Source of the DNA: Methylomonas fluvii
Lineage (GTDB): Bacteria > Pseudomonadota > Gammaproteobacteria > Methylococcales > Methylomonadaceae
DNA length: 64,000 bases
Assembly (NCBI RefSeq): GCF_014850975.1
Contig: NZ_JACXST010000003.1
Location: 248,001-312,000 of the forward strand
Direction of reading: 5' to 3'
Shown here: positions 8,586 through 17,542 of the stretch, one piece after another
Position numbering within the stretch: position 1 is the first letter of the stretch
How the letters are laid out: the number at the start of each line of letters is the position of its first letter
Position numbers and translations under genes: made by a program
The notes under the pieces: generated by a model
Told to the model about the DNA's origin: nothing
What the model saw: only the letters and a program-made list of their open reading frames with translations
Database searches by the model: none

Positions 8586-9251
8586 ATGCGACTATTGCTG
8601 GTAGAAGACGATCCAGGCCTGTCCCGATCTTTAAAAGCTGATCTGGAAAGAGCCGGGTTTGCGGTCGATTTGGCCATGGATGGCGAGAGCGGCGAGTTTT
8701 TGGGGATGACTGAATCCTACGATATCGTCATCCTGGATTTAGGTTTGCCGAAAATGCCCGGACTAGAAGTACTGCGACGTTGGCGGCAAGCGGGCAATCA
8801 TGTGCCCGTCATTGTGCTGACGGCCAGGGACGCTTGGCATGAAAAAGTCGACGGCTTCAAAGTGGGCGCCGACGACTATTTAGGCAAACCGTTTCATATC
8901 GAGGAGTTACAGGCCCGCATCCAGGCCCTGTTAAAGCGCATGCACGGGATGATGCAGGCGCAACTGTGTGGTTGCGGCGTGGCCTTGGATGAAGACAGGC
9001 AAACGGTCAGCGTTGATGGTGCTGAGCATGTTGAGCTGACGGCAATCGAATTTCGTTTGCTGCGCTATTTCATGCTGCATCCCGGCAAGCTGCTGACCAA
9101 AACCCATTTACTTGAGCACGTCTACGAATGCGATGGCGACCCCGCCAGCAACGTTATCGAAGTGTATATCAATCGGTTACGGCGTAAATTGGGTAAGGAT
9201 TTGATCGCTACCCGGCGTGGGCAAGGCTACATCTTTGGTGACAAGCCGTGA
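8586..9251 (+). CDS. OmpR/PhoP-family response regulator (QseB-like)
   Basis: 221 residues. The receiver domain has the acidic pair E7/D8-D9, the phospho-acceptor D51 (VILDLGLP), T79 and K101 (GKPF). A winged-helix DNA-binding domain fills residues 125-220 (ELTAIEFRLLRYFM; VIEVYINRLRRKLG). Length and sequence match the PhoP/QseB branch. Its stop overlaps the GTG start of the sensor kinase (GTGA), so the pair is translationally coupled. The divergent intergenic region (8451-8585) has two TTAAAA boxes 14 bp apart at 8516 and 8530, a possible but unproven operator. Confidence 0.93.
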   Translation: MRLLLVEDDPGLSRSLKADLERAGFAVDLAMDGESGEFLGMTESYDIVILDLGLPKMPGLEVLRRWRQAGNHVPVIVLTARDAWHEKVDGFKVGADDYLGKPFHIEELQARIQALLKRMHGMMQAQLCGCGVALDEDRQTVSVDGAEHVELTAIEFRLLRYFMLHPGKLLTKTHLLEHVYECDGDPASNVIEVYINRLRRKLGKDLIATRRGQGYIFGDKP

Positions 9252-10591
9252 TCTCATTACGCCAGCGTCTTAACCGCGGCCTGATCATTATCCTGAGTAT
9301 GGTGTTTGCGGGACACTGGTTGGCAGCAGATTGGGTGATTCGCTCCGTGGCGGAAAAACAAATGCTGACCCGCTTGCAGCACGATGGCGATTCGTTGCTG
9401 GATACCTTGACGCTTAACGCGGAAGGACAACTGATCTTCGATAGCTCGCATGCCGGCACGGTTTACGGCCAAGCCTATTCGGGTCATTACTTTGTGATCC
9501 TGGTGGCTGGAAAAGCCTATTTTTCAAAATCGCTGCAAGACGACGTTTTGCCTTTTGTTACTGAGCCGGCCAATACCGCCAGGCAATTCCATTTTCCTGA
9601 TGGACCGCATCACCAACCTTTACTGGTTTTGAGTCGAGGTTTCGAGCGGTTTGGTCATGCAATCACCATTAGCATCGCCGAGGATTTAAGCGATATTGGC
9701 CATGATATAGACCACATTCGGCTCGCCTATCTGGTGCTGACCGCCATGGTGCTGTTGACGGCAATTGCCTTGCAAAGTAACGATGTGTACAGATCGCTGA
9801 AACCGTTGCAGGCGGCGCGCGACGAATTGGCGGAAATCGCCTATGGCCACCAGTCACAGATCCAGGCCAGGGTGCCGGCGGAGATCAAACCTTTGGTTGC
9901 GGAAGTTAATCGCTTGTTGGTGTTGGTTGAGAGGCGCTTGCATCAGTCCCGCACCGCGATTGGCAATTTGGCGCATGCGCTGAAAACGCCGTTGGCGATG
10001 CTGTTTCGTCTCGCTGAAAATTCGCAACTGGATGCCCATCCCGAGCTGCGTAATCTGCTGCAACAGCAAACTCAAGCGATCCATGAACGCATCGAGCGAG
10101 AATTAAAACGCGCCCGCATCTCCGGTAATATGCAAACCGCCAGCATGTTTAATCCGCAGCAAGAACTCACTGCCTTAGTCATGCTGTTGCAAAATGTGTA
10201 TGCGGAGAAAAATTTAGCGATCGAACTCAATGCCCCCGATCAACTAATTAATTTTGATCGGGAAGACATGTTGGAGCTGACCGGTAATTTGCTGGATAAC
10301 GCCTGCAAATGGGCTGACAAGCAGGTCATAGTATCGGTTGAACATGGCGCCGGCATTACTATCAGTGTCGAAGACGACGGTCCGGGTTGTTCAGCGCAGG
10401 AAATGCAGCAACTCAGTAAGCGCGGTTTAAGGCTGGACGAAGCGGTACAAGGACATGGGCTAGGCTTGGCGATTGCGCGCGACATTGCCGTATTTTATGG
10501 CGGCACCCTGGAGATCATGCGTTCCGCGCAACTGGGCGGTTTGCGAGTAACAGTGCAATTCCCCAGGTGGATAGCCGCAGCATCGGTATAA
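9248..10591 (+). CDS. sensor histidine kinase (PhoQ/QseC-like)
   Basis: 447 residues starting at a GTG that overlaps the regulator's stop. A first membrane helix at about 11-30 and a second at about 158-177 enclose a periplasmic sensor domain. The dimerisation helix carries the phospho-acceptor H243 (LAHALKTPLA). The ATPase domain has the N box (NLLDNACKWA, N347/N351), the G1 box EDDGPG and the G2 box GHGLGLAI. The signal is unknown; position next to a b561 cytochrome hints at redox or metal sensing. Confidence 0.92.
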   Translation: MISLRQRLNRGLIIILSMVFAGHWLAADWVIRSVAEKQMLTRLQHDGDSLLDTLTLNAEGQLIFDSSHAGTVYGQAYSGHYFVILVAGKAYFSKSLQDDVLPFVTEPANTARQFHFPDGPHHQPLLVLSRGFERFGHAITISIAEDLSDIGHDIDHIRLAYLVLTAMVLLTAIALQSNDVYRSLKPLQAARDELAEIAYGHQSQIQARVPAEIKPLVAEVNRLLVLVERRLHQSRTAIGNLAHALKTPLAMLFRLAENSQLDAHPELRNLLQQQTQAIHERIERELKRARISGNMQTASMFNPQQELTALVMLLQNVYAEKNLAIELNAPDQLINFDREDMLELTGNLLDNACKWADKQVIVSVEHGAGITISVEDDGPGCSAQEMQQLSKRGLRLDEAVQGHGLGLAIARDIAVFYGGTLEIMRSAQLGGLRVTVQFPRWIAAASV

Positions 10592-10626
10592 TTCCCCCTT
10601 CTTTTGCATTTACCGTTTGATTGCTT

Positions 10627-12018
10627 ATGACCACCGTTAACACCGAAAAACTTTCCAGCGCCCGTTTTGCCGAAGCCACCGATGCGTTTGTCGAAGAATT
10701 TACCGCTTCAGTCAATTTTGACCGGCGCATGGCCCGGCAAGATATTCAAGGCTCGTTGGCGCATGCGGCCATGCTGTGCAAAATAGGTATTCTGACCGAG
10801 CAGGAACTCGCCGACATTCGCAGCGGATTGATGCAAATCGGCGGTGAAATCGAACGCGGCGAGTTCGTCTGGTCAATCAAGCAGGAAGATGTGCACATGA
10901 ACATCGAAGCGCGCTTGACTGATTTGATCGGGATTGCCGGCAAAAAACTGCATACCGGCCGTTCGCGTAATGACCAGGTAGCGACTGATATTCGCTTATA
11001 TTTACGTAGCGAAATCGAAACGATATTGACGCAGTTGCAACGCCTGCAAATCGCTTTGTTGGATGTGGCGGAACGCGAGGCCGACACCATCATGCCCGGC
11101 TTTACCCACCTGCAAGTCGCGCAGCCCGTGACATTCGGCCATCATCTGATGGCGTGGTTCGAGATGCTGTGCCGTGACAAAGAACGTCTGCAAGATTGCT
11201 GTAAACGCCTGAATGTGATGCCCTTGGGCGCCGCAGCATTGGCTGGCACCAGCTATCCTATTGATCGCTTCATGACCGCCGAATTGTTGGGATTTTCTCG
11301 GCCGTCGAATAACTCTTTGGATTCGGTCAGCGACCGCGATTTTGCGATTGAGTTTGCCGCGGCCGCTAGTTTAATCATGATGCATTTGTCGAGATTCTCG
11401 GAAGAACTGGTGCTGTGGGCCAGTGCGCAATTCAATTTTATCGACATTCCGGATGCGTTTTGCACCGGCTCATCAATCATGCCGCAAAAGAAAAACCCTG
11501 ACGTACCGGAACTGGTGCGCGGCAAATCCGGCCGGGTTACGGGGCATTTGGTGTCCTTGTTGATGCTGATGAAAAGCCAGCCCTTGGCTTACAACAAAGA
11601 CAATCAGGAAGACAAAGAACCCTTGTTCGATACCGCCGACACCTTAATCAATTGTCTCCGGGCCTTTGCCGACATGATGCCGCGCATTCAAGCCAAACGC
11701 GAAAACATGTACAACGCCGCAAAAAGAGGCTTCGCCACGGCTACCGACTTGGCTGATTATTTGGTCCGCAAAGGTATGCCTTTTCGCGACGCCCACGAAG
11801 TCGTAGGTCAAGCTGTGCGCTTAGGACTGCAAACAGAGCGGGATCTATCGGAATTAACTCTCGCAGAGTTGCAGGGCTTTTCCGGCACCATTACAGCCGA
11901 CGTTTTCGATATTCTAAAATTGGAAGGCTCGGTCGCTGCCCGCAATCATATCGGCGGCACGGCGCCAGCCGCCGTTCGTCAGGCAATATGTGAAGCAAGA
12001 CAACAAATACCCCACTAA
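10627..12018 (+). CDS. argH: argininosuccinate lyase
   Basis: 463 residues, usual length for the family. It splits argininosuccinate into arginine and fumarate, the last step of arginine synthesis. The signature [12 protein letters not shown] is at about 281-292, with the catalytic serine S283 in the mobile loop; the general acid/base histidine is H161 (FTHLQ), and HTGRSRNDQ is at 109-117. The ATG at 10627 gives the normal N-terminus; a TTG six bases upstream is the only alternative. It begins 35 bp after the kinase gene, whose function is unrelated. Confidence 0.97.
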   Translation: MTTVNTEKLSSARFAEATDAFVEEFTASVNFDRRMARQDIQGSLAHAAMLCKIGILTEQELADIRSGLMQIGGEIERGEFVWSIKQEDVHMNIEARLTDLIGIAGKKLHTGRSRNDQVATDIRLYLRSEIETILTQLQRLQIALLDVAEREADTIMPGFTHLQVAQPVTFGHHLMAWFEMLCRDKERLQDCCKRLNVMPLGAAALAGTSYPIDRFMTAELLGFSRPSNNSLDSVSDRDFAIEFAAAASLIMMHLSRFSEELVLWASAQFNFIDIPDAFCTGSSIMPQKKNPDVPELVRGKSGRVTGHLVSLLMLMKSQPLAYNKDNQEDKEPLFDTADTLINCLRAFADMMPRIQAKRENMYNAAKRGFATATDLADYLVRKGMPFRDAHEVVGQAVRLGLQTERDLSELTLAELQGFSGTITADVFDILKLEGSVAARNHIGGTAPAAVRQAICEARQQIPH

Positions 12019-12078
12019 ATCCTGGAATTTGGCATTTTAACTGCTACCCTTCGAGCATCGTTTGATTCGGAGGGTGGC

Positions 12079-12780
12079 ATGCCCCAATATTTTTCCCGAC
12101 TGCTTGCTGGACCATCGCTGGATGCAATCCCGCAAGAAACCGACTTTTGGCACGACCGGGAGCTTAGTTTGTTTAGCTGCCCCAGCGCCGATGCTGATTA
12201 CGCATTGACCGCATTAGTTTTTAAAATTAGTAGAAACCCGAAAGATCTACTGGCGCATCTACGCAGGATTTATTTTTGTTACGACCGGCGCCTGTCCGAG
12301 CAACTCTACGCGGCCTTGTTGGATTTAATGATTATTTTGGATGGGAAGGGCGCTTCGATCAGTCGCCGTATGATACAAGCTAGCCAGTCGCGGCTGCTTG
12401 TCCAGCAATGTCAGGATTTGCTTAAAACTGACGGGCAGACGCCGCCAGCTAATCGATATTCTTTGTTCAGCAAAGGTCTGTTGGCTAGCCGCGAACTGGT
12501 AAAGTCCAGACAGCAAACAGAAGCCCAACATGATTATTTGGCCTTAGCCAACGATTTTATCGAATACAGTCAGCTGGAGCAGGCCATGGATGTGCTGGAA
12601 ACGGGCATCAACCTGCAGCATGATCGTCCGGATTTGCAACTGGCTTTGTTAGAGCTGTATAAGTCTACAAAAAACCGGGAGCGCTTTCAGCTCAATCGGC
12701 AGCGATTTAGCGACTCCGGCGTGGTGCTGGAGGGTGAATGGCTGGAATTGGCAAACTATTTTGAAGGACAGGCATCATGA
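12079..12780 (+). CDS. TPR-like helical protein, possibly FimV/HubP-related
   Basis: 233 residues, soluble, mostly helical. The C-terminal half (about 155-205: LALANDFIEYSQLEQAMDVLE, DLQLALLELY) looks like the tandem TPR repeats at the end of FimV/HubP polar proteins, which help place type IV pili. The N-terminal half is not recognised. There is a Shine-Dalgarno (GGAGG) just before the ATG. Its stop overlaps the start of the next gene (ATGA), making it the first gene of the GTPase signalling cassette. A role in linking that cassette to the cell pole is inference only. Confidence 0.5.
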   Translation: MPQYFSRLLAGPSLDAIPQETDFWHDRELSLFSCPSADADYALTALVFKISRNPKDLLAHLRRIYFCYDRRLSEQLYAALLDLMIILDGKGASISRRMIQASQSRLLVQQCQDLLKTDGQTPPANRYSLFSKGLLASRELVKSRQQTEAQHDYLALANDFIEYSQLEQAMDVLETGINLQHDRPDLQLALLELYKSTKNRERFQLNRQRFSDSGVVLEGEWLELANYFEGQAS

Positions 12781-14006
12781 GCAAGTCGAACAAAACGCCA
12801 TTTCGAATCGCTCTGCATGGCATGGATAGCCGCACCTATAAAACCATGGAAATGTATCTGAAGGGGCCTTGTCGGGGGGCTGCCGTCGTGGTCGAGGATG
12901 CCGAAGCCAGCATTGATATGATCGACGCGGATCACCCCAAAGCCCGGGATATTCTGGATGCCAGAAAAGCCGCCGCACCGGGCCGACCGATCATCTTATT
13001 GTCCTTACAAAATCTGCAACTGGATAATACTTATTTCATCAAGAAGCCGGTGAATGTCCAGCAAATAATGGCGGTGCTGGACAAAATTAAGGCGGTTGCC
13101 GAGGCTCGCAAAGCCGCTGCTGAGCGTACGAAGATTGCGCAAGCACCTGCAAAGATACCTGATGAGCCCAAACCGCCCATGGACGATAAGCCGAAAAAAA
13201 TGGCTATGGATGTCTATGTCAATAAGGCTAAGGCGCCAAAAACAGGTGATGCCGCTGAGCACCACAAAGCCAGCAAACATCATTCGGCGATGCAGTTGAA
13301 CGAAGGCGGCTTCACAGCGTTTTTGGGAACACTGAGCGATATCGATTTTGACGACGAGGTGCAGCTGTTAACAGCCTGTTACGATCCGCGCCAGTATTTT
13401 TTGGGCTACGTGATGTCGGCATATAAAACGGCCAATTTGCAGTCGCGTGTTTTACAACTTTGTTCGATTTGGAAACCTTTGACGATTTTTCCGGAAAGCC
13501 AGGAAGTCTGGATAGATGCCGACGATAAACAAACCCGCGCATTTGCTGGAATGCCATTGGGTAAAGGCTCCGTCGGCAAAATGATTTTGACGGCAGTCGA
13601 TTCCACAACCGCCATTCAGCGCGCCGAAGACAAGTTTCAAGATATGGGGGCTTTTGTCTGGAAATTGGCAATCTGGACATCCAAAGGACGTTTCCCGATA
13701 GGCCTGGATATTCAAGGGCCGGTCTACTTAGAAAGATGGCCGAATTTCACCAGGCTGGTCATCACGCCCGATGCTTTGCGCATTGCCGCATTGTTGGTTC
13801 AGGCACCGAGAACGCCGTTGGAAGTTGCCGGTCTGTTACATGTCAAACCGCAGTATGTGTTTGTGTTTATTAGCGCCTGCCAGACGATAGGCATATTAAA
13901 ACAGAGCGAACGTCAGGCCGATGCGGTGATTGCCGTAGAACCCACCAAGAAACCCAAGAATGAGGGTTTATTAAGCAAAATTCTCAATAAATTGCGCGGC
14001 GCTTAG
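12777..14006 (+). CDS. pseudo-receiver protein of GTPase cassette
   Basis: 409 residues. Residues 8-105 look like a response-regulator receiver fold that keeps the late lysine (FIKKPVN) but shows no clear phospho-acceptor Asp at the end of strand 3, so it is probably not phosphorylated. A charged, Ala/Lys/Pro-rich linker (about 108-165) follows. The C-terminal part (about 170-385) ends in a possible winged-helix segment (TPLEVAGLLHVKPQYVFVFI). No family name can be given with confidence. It is translationally coupled to the TPR gene before it and 19 bp ahead of the GTPase gene, so it probably acts as an adaptor or regulator of that GTPase. Confidence 0.5.
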   Translation: MSKSNKTPFRIALHGMDSRTYKTMEMYLKGPCRGAAVVVEDAEASIDMIDADHPKARDILDARKAAAPGRPIILLSLQNLQLDNTYFIKKPVNVQQIMAVLDKIKAVAEARKAAAERTKIAQAPAKIPDEPKPPMDDKPKKMAMDVYVNKAKAPKTGDAAEHHKASKHHSAMQLNEGGFTAFLGTLSDIDFDDEVQLLTACYDPRQYFLGYVMSAYKTANLQSRVLQLCSIWKPLTIFPESQEVWIDADDKQTRAFAGMPLGKGSVGKMILTAVDSTTAIQRAEDKFQDMGAFVWKLAIWTSKGRFPIGLDIQGPVYLERWPNFTRLVITPDALRIAALLVQAPRTPLEVAGLLHVKPQYVFVFISACQTIGILKQSERQADAVIAVEPTKKPKNEGLLSKILNKLRGA

Positions 14007-14025
14007 CAAACGATAAGGAATCTCG

Positions 14026-14562
14026 ATGAGTCAATACAAAATTATTTTCACGGGCCCGGTAGGCGCCGGCAAAACGACTGCAATCAATGCCATTAGCGAT
14101 GTGCCTCCGATTAAAACTGATGCGGCTGCCAGCGATATGACAAAAAACCGTAAAGCATCCACTACGGTGGCGATGGACTACGGTGTAATGAATTTGGCGG
14201 GCGGCGAAAAAATTCACTTGTACGGTACTCCCGGCCAGGAACGGTTTGATTTTATGTGGGATATTTTGACTAACGGCGGCATCGGCTTAATTTTATTGCT
14301 AGACAATACCCGCGCAGACCCTTTTCAGGATATGCGTTTTTTTCTGGATGCGTTCGGTAAGTTTATCGACGACACCAGCGTGGCGATTGGGGTGACCCAA
14401 ATGGATTTAAGCAGCACACCCTCAATAGAAGACTACCATGCGCAACTGCAAGGCTTTGGCTTGAAACCGCCGGTTTTTTCGGTGGATGCGCGGGAAAAGA
14501 ATGATGTCTCTTTGTTGGTGCAAGCTCTTTTGTATTCCCTGGATCCTGGTTTGGCGGGGTAA
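14026..14562 (+). CDS. Ras-like GTPase (MglA/COG2229 type)
   Basis: 178 residues. P-loop GPVGAGKTT at 10-18, switch-like TTVAMDYG around 46-53, the G3-like region YGTPGQERF with Gly in place of the usual Asp of DxxG, and a G4 motif TQMD instead of NKxD. Those two deviations are characteristic of the bacterial MglA/Gtr-like branch. Such GTPases act as polarity switches together with roadblock-domain GAP proteins, and two roadblock-type proteins are encoded directly downstream (six and 202 bp later). Cytoplasmic. Confidence 0.8.
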   Translation: MSQYKIIFTGPVGAGKTTAINAISDVPPIKTDAAASDMTKNRKASTTVAMDYGVMNLAGGEKIHLYGTPGQERFDFMWDILTNGGIGLILLLDNTRADPFQDMRFFLDAFGKFIDDTSVAIGVTQMDLSSTPSIEDYHAQLQGFGLKPPVFSVDAREKNDVSLLVQALLYSLDPGLAG

Positions 14563-14567
14563 TCACC

Positions 14568-15224
14568 ATGGAAAGATTTGATCTGATTAACGGGCTGTAT
14601 CTCTATCCTACTCCCGCTGGTGCTTACTACGCTGTCTCGTCACCGGAAAACGATAAACCCCGGCGGTTTTTAATCCGCTTGCTGCAACAGGAGCAGACAC
14701 CGGCACTGACTATCGCGCAGTTGCAAACATTGATGGAAATCGATGACGAGGACAAAGCCTTGCAATTGCTGCTGTACTGCCAAAAGCTAGGTTGGGTGCA
14801 AGGCGTAGACACGCCTTTACAGGCACCACAGGCTGCGCTTGAGACGATATTGCCGGATTTATTGGGAACGATTTCCGAGAGCGGTAAAGTGCTATTGGCA
14901 GATGACCAAGGGTTTTATCTGGCGTGCAGCGGTTTTCCGCATGAGGTCGCCGAAGAATTGTCCGCGCTCAGCGCGGAACTGGCAACCGTGCATAAACGCC
15001 GTTCCGGATTACTGATTAACAATATGGGCATTTCCAGCCATGCCTGGGCCCTTGTCGATCCGTTCGGTAACAGTCAAATCGGCTTTTGGCCGATGTTCGT
15101 CGGTAAGCACCGTTTCGTGTTGGCGATCAGCGGCGTACCGCATTTTAACCAAGCGGAGTTTGTAACCTTGGCCTGGGCTTTAATCACCCGTTATTTAACC
15201 AAAGCTGCTGATGCTTCCAATTAA
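14568..15224 (+). CDS. roadblock/LC7-like protein
   Basis: 218 residues. The N-terminal 95 residues include a small winged-helix-like region (LTIAQLQTLMEIDDEDKALQLL). The C-terminal half (about 100-215) has the alternating pattern of a roadblock/LC7 fold: ESGKVLLADDQGFYLACSGF, then VDPFGNSQIGFWPMFVGKHRFVLAISG. It starts six bases after the GTPase stop, so they are surely co-transcribed. It may be a partner or activator of the GTPase. The fold call is by pattern only. Confidence 0.55.
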   Translation: MERFDLINGLYLYPTPAGAYYAVSSPENDKPRRFLIRLLQQEQTPALTIAQLQTLMEIDDEDKALQLLLYCQKLGWVQGVDTPLQAPQAALETILPDLLGTISESGKVLLADDQGFYLACSGFPHEVAEELSALSAELATVHKRRSGLLINNMGISSHAWALVDPFGNSQIGFWPMFVGKHRFVLAISGVPHFNQAEFVTLAWALITRYLTKAADASN

Positions 15225-15264
15225 ACGTATCGCATATCACCCATTAGTTAATAGGAATTAGATT

Positions 15265-15627
15265 ATGAAAGCAGACATGCTGACGTCGGTTTTAAACGAG
15301 CTGAACGGTACTTCGGCGGATATAGAAGCCTCCGGTGTGATTTCCACCGACGGTCTGATGATGGCTTCGGTGTTGCCAGCCGGTATGGACGAGGATCGAG
15401 TGGGCGCTATGAGTGCGGCGATGTTGTCATTGGGTGATAGAACGGCCCAAGAATTAAATCGCGGTAATTTGGAACAGGTGTTGATCAAAGGTGCCAGGGG
15501 CTATGTGCTAATGACCTATGCCGGTAATGAAGCCGTGCTTACCGTACTCGCCAAACCCAACGCCAAGCTCGGACTCATCTTTCTTGATGTGAAGCGTGCG
15601 GCAGAGAGTATTTCCGAAATGCTGTAA
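15265..15627 (+). CDS. roadblock/LC7 domain protein (MglB-like)
   Basis: 120 residues, the size of a stand-alone roadblock protein. Typical features: a first helix MLTSVLNELN, strand ASGVISTDGLMMASVLP, helix EDRVGAMSAAMLSLGDRTAQEL, strands VLIKGARGYVLMTYAG and AVLTVLAKPNAKLGLIFLDV. MglB-type proteins dimerise and act as GTPase-activating partners of MglA. It is the fifth gene of the cassette and its neighbours confirm the pairing. A Shine-Dalgarno-like AGGAA precedes the ATG. Confidence 0.85.
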   Translation: MKADMLTSVLNELNGTSADIEASGVISTDGLMMASVLPAGMDEDRVGAMSAAMLSLGDRTAQELNRGNLEQVLIKGARGYVLMTYAGNEAVLTVLAKPNAKLGLIFLDVKRAAESISEML

Positions 15628-15654
15628 ACCCTAACCGGCAACCCGGAGTAAATC

Positions 15655-16131
15655 ATGATCGTTGATATGACGCCCGAAGACATCATTGGCGAGTACCAGG
15701 AAGCAACACTTACCTATTGCGATGGTCAATCCAGAAAAGTGCTGTACACCGAGCTTGAAACGCCGTATCCCGACGGCAAGTTAATTGTTTCCACCACGAC
15801 GCCGGATGGCATCATCAGCCACGTCAATCGCGCATTTGTGGAAATGTCGGGCTATACCGAAGCGGAGTTAATCGGCGCGCCGCATTGTATTCTCAGGCAT
15901 CCGGACATGCCGTCCGCCGCGTTTAAAGACTTATGGGATACGGTGCAGCGCGGTGAAAAATGGCAAGGCTTCGTGAAAAACTTGCGTAAGGACGGCGGTT
16001 ATTATTGGGTAAAAGCCACGGTAATTCCGAATGTGCGCGGCGGCAAGGTGGTTGGCTATACCTCGGTGCGCCGCAAACCCTCGCGCAGTAAAGTCGATGA
16101 ATGCATCGCACTGTATCCGACACTTAGTTAA
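15655..16131 (+). CDS. PAS-domain protein (Aer-like)
   Basis: 158 residues. The PAS fold covers about 40-140 with the motif NRAFVEMSGYTEAELIGAPH, then ILRHPDMPSAAFKDLWDTV, and ends YYWVKATVIPNVRGGKVVGY, matching the N-terminal FAD-type PAS of the Aer aerotaxis sensor. There is no HAMP, membrane or signalling domain, so it must pass its signal to another protein, probably in the same cassette. A redox or oxygen cue is plausible from the Aer likeness. A GGAG sequence lies ahead of the ATG. Confidence 0.8.
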   Translation: MIVDMTPEDIIGEYQEATLTYCDGQSRKVLYTELETPYPDGKLIVSTTTPDGIISHVNRAFVEMSGYTEAELIGAPHCILRHPDMPSAAFKDLWDTVQRGEKWQGFVKNLRKDGGYYWVKATVIPNVRGGKVVGYTSVRRKPSRSKVDECIALYPTLS

Positions 16132-16143
16132 TTGGGGAGCATC

Positions 16144-16890
16144 ATGTCTTACATGTTTACAGTCAGCCCGGATTTTGCCCCAGACCACCTGTCGGGTTGG
16201 TATATCTTCAACACTTGGTTGCAAAAGCAGAGCGCCGAGGCCATCCATTTGGAAATGTACAATCACTATCAAGATCTGCATCAGGCCATCGCAGCCGATA
16301 AGATCGATTTGATTTACGCCAATCCCTTCGATGCCGCGATGCTGGTCAGAGAGAAAGGTTTTCTGCCGCTGGTACGCGCCCAGGGAGAATCCGACGAAGC
16401 GATCATCGCCGTTAACGCCAACAGTAATATCAACGATGTGGCCGACTTAAAACCGAATACTCGGGTGGCATTCACCGACGATCCGGATGTGCGCCTGATG
16501 GGGATGATCATGTTGGAGCCCGCCGATTTGCACGCCGGGAATATCGCCCCGCTGTTATCGGACAATCATGTTTTGGTGGCCAAACACCTGCTGAAAGGCG
16601 AGGCGGATGTCGGCATCATTTTGGCCGAGGCATATGACAACCTGTCCGGTGTGATAAAAAAACAGCTGCGGATTTTGGTGCGTAGCCAAATAAGCGTCAT
16701 CTACCATTCTTTGATGATAGGTCCGAGATTGCAGAATCGCCGCGCCGACTTCCAAAAGATATTGCTGGAGATGGATAAGGATGAAAAAGGCGGTGGGGTG
16801 CTGAATGCCTTAGGCTTTAACGCATGGCAACGGATCGAGGACGAGGAAATGGAGTTCATGATCGATTTGATGGACACCTTGAACACCTGA
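16144..16890 (+). CDS. PhnD-like substrate-binding-fold protein without signal peptide
   Basis: 248 residues from the ATG at 16144, which has a GGGGAG ribosome site; an in-frame TTG at 16132 is less likely. It resembles the phosphate/phosphonate-binding PhnD family (YANPFDAAMLVREKGFLPLVRA; AFTDDPDVRLMGM; KHLLKGEADVGIILAE). Unlike transporter subunits it has neither a signal peptide nor a lipobox, and no ABC permease or ATPase gene is nearby, so it is predicted to stay in the cytoplasm. As the seventh gene of the GTPase cassette, it may be a cytoplasmic sensor of a small anion or an evolved scaffold (inference). Confidence 0.7.
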   Translation: MSYMFTVSPDFAPDHLSGWYIFNTWLQKQSAEAIHLEMYNHYQDLHQAIAADKIDLIYANPFDAAMLVREKGFLPLVRAQGESDEAIIAVNANSNINDVADLKPNTRVAFTDDPDVRLMGMIMLEPADLHAGNIAPLLSDNHVLVAKHLLKGEADVGIILAEAYDNLSGVIKKQLRILVRSQISVIYHSLMIGPRLQNRRADFQKILLEMDKDEKGGGVLNALGFNAWQRIEDEEMEFMIDLMDTLNT

Positions 16891-16900
16891 TTCCATCGTG

Positions 16901-17500
16901 ATGCATCAGTCAACCATAATCGATTTTCTGCGACACGGCGAAGCCCGTGGCGGTTCGTATTATCGCGGAGTCACAGACGATCCGCTGACCGAACGCGGTT
17001 GGCGGCAGATGTATAGCCAATGCGGGGCAGGGCAGTGGGACGTGGTGATCAGTTCGCCACTACGCCGTTGCCGTTCCTTTGCCGCCGCCTGGTGCGAACA
17101 ACAGCAACAGGATCTGGTGATTGAACCGGCATGGCGTGAAATTGATTTCGGCGCTTGGGAGGGCCAAACCGCTGAGCAAATTTCCAGTCGCTGGCCCGAC
17201 GCACTGGCGGCATTTTATAAAGACCCCGTCAATTTCACCCCGCCCAATGCGGAAAGCTACCAAACATTCGCTGCCCGCGTCAGGGAGGGCTGGGAGAATT
17301 TATTGGCTGGGCAGGCCGGACGCCGCGTACTGGTAGTAACCCATGCCGGTGTGATCAGAGCAGTATTCGCGGATGCCTTCAAGCTGCCGGTTACCCAAAG
17401 TTTTCATATCGATTTGCCGCACGCCTGTTTAACCCGTTTTACCAGTTTCGATGATGGTAACGGGCGCTTCATCCAGCTTAATTTTCATAAGCCGGTTTGA
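16901..17500 (+). CDS. histidine phosphatase family protein
   Basis: 199 residues with the phosphoglycerate-mutase-type RHG motif (DFLRHGEARGG) near the N-terminus, a second arginine in SSPLRRC, the acidic EIDFGAWEG segment and the late histidine VVTHAGVIRA. This resembles alpha-ribazole phosphatase (CobC) but no cobalamin gene is nearby, so the substrate is open. The ATG at 16901 is preceded by an in-frame GTG at 16898. It lies 10 bp after the PhnD-like gene and probably shares its transcript. Confidence 0.8.
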   Translation: MHQSTIIDFLRHGEARGGSYYRGVTDDPLTERGWRQMYSQCGAGQWDVVISSPLRRCRSFAAAWCEQQQQDLVIEPAWREIDFGAWEGQTAEQISSRWPDALAAFYKDPVNFTPPNAESYQTFAARVREGWENLLAGQAGRRVLVVTHAGVIRAVFADAFKLPVTQSFHIDLPHACLTRFTSFDDGNGRFIQLNFHKPV

Positions 17501-17542
17501 TTCCTCTATACTGGCCTTACACTTGATTTAGGCGCGGCCGTT

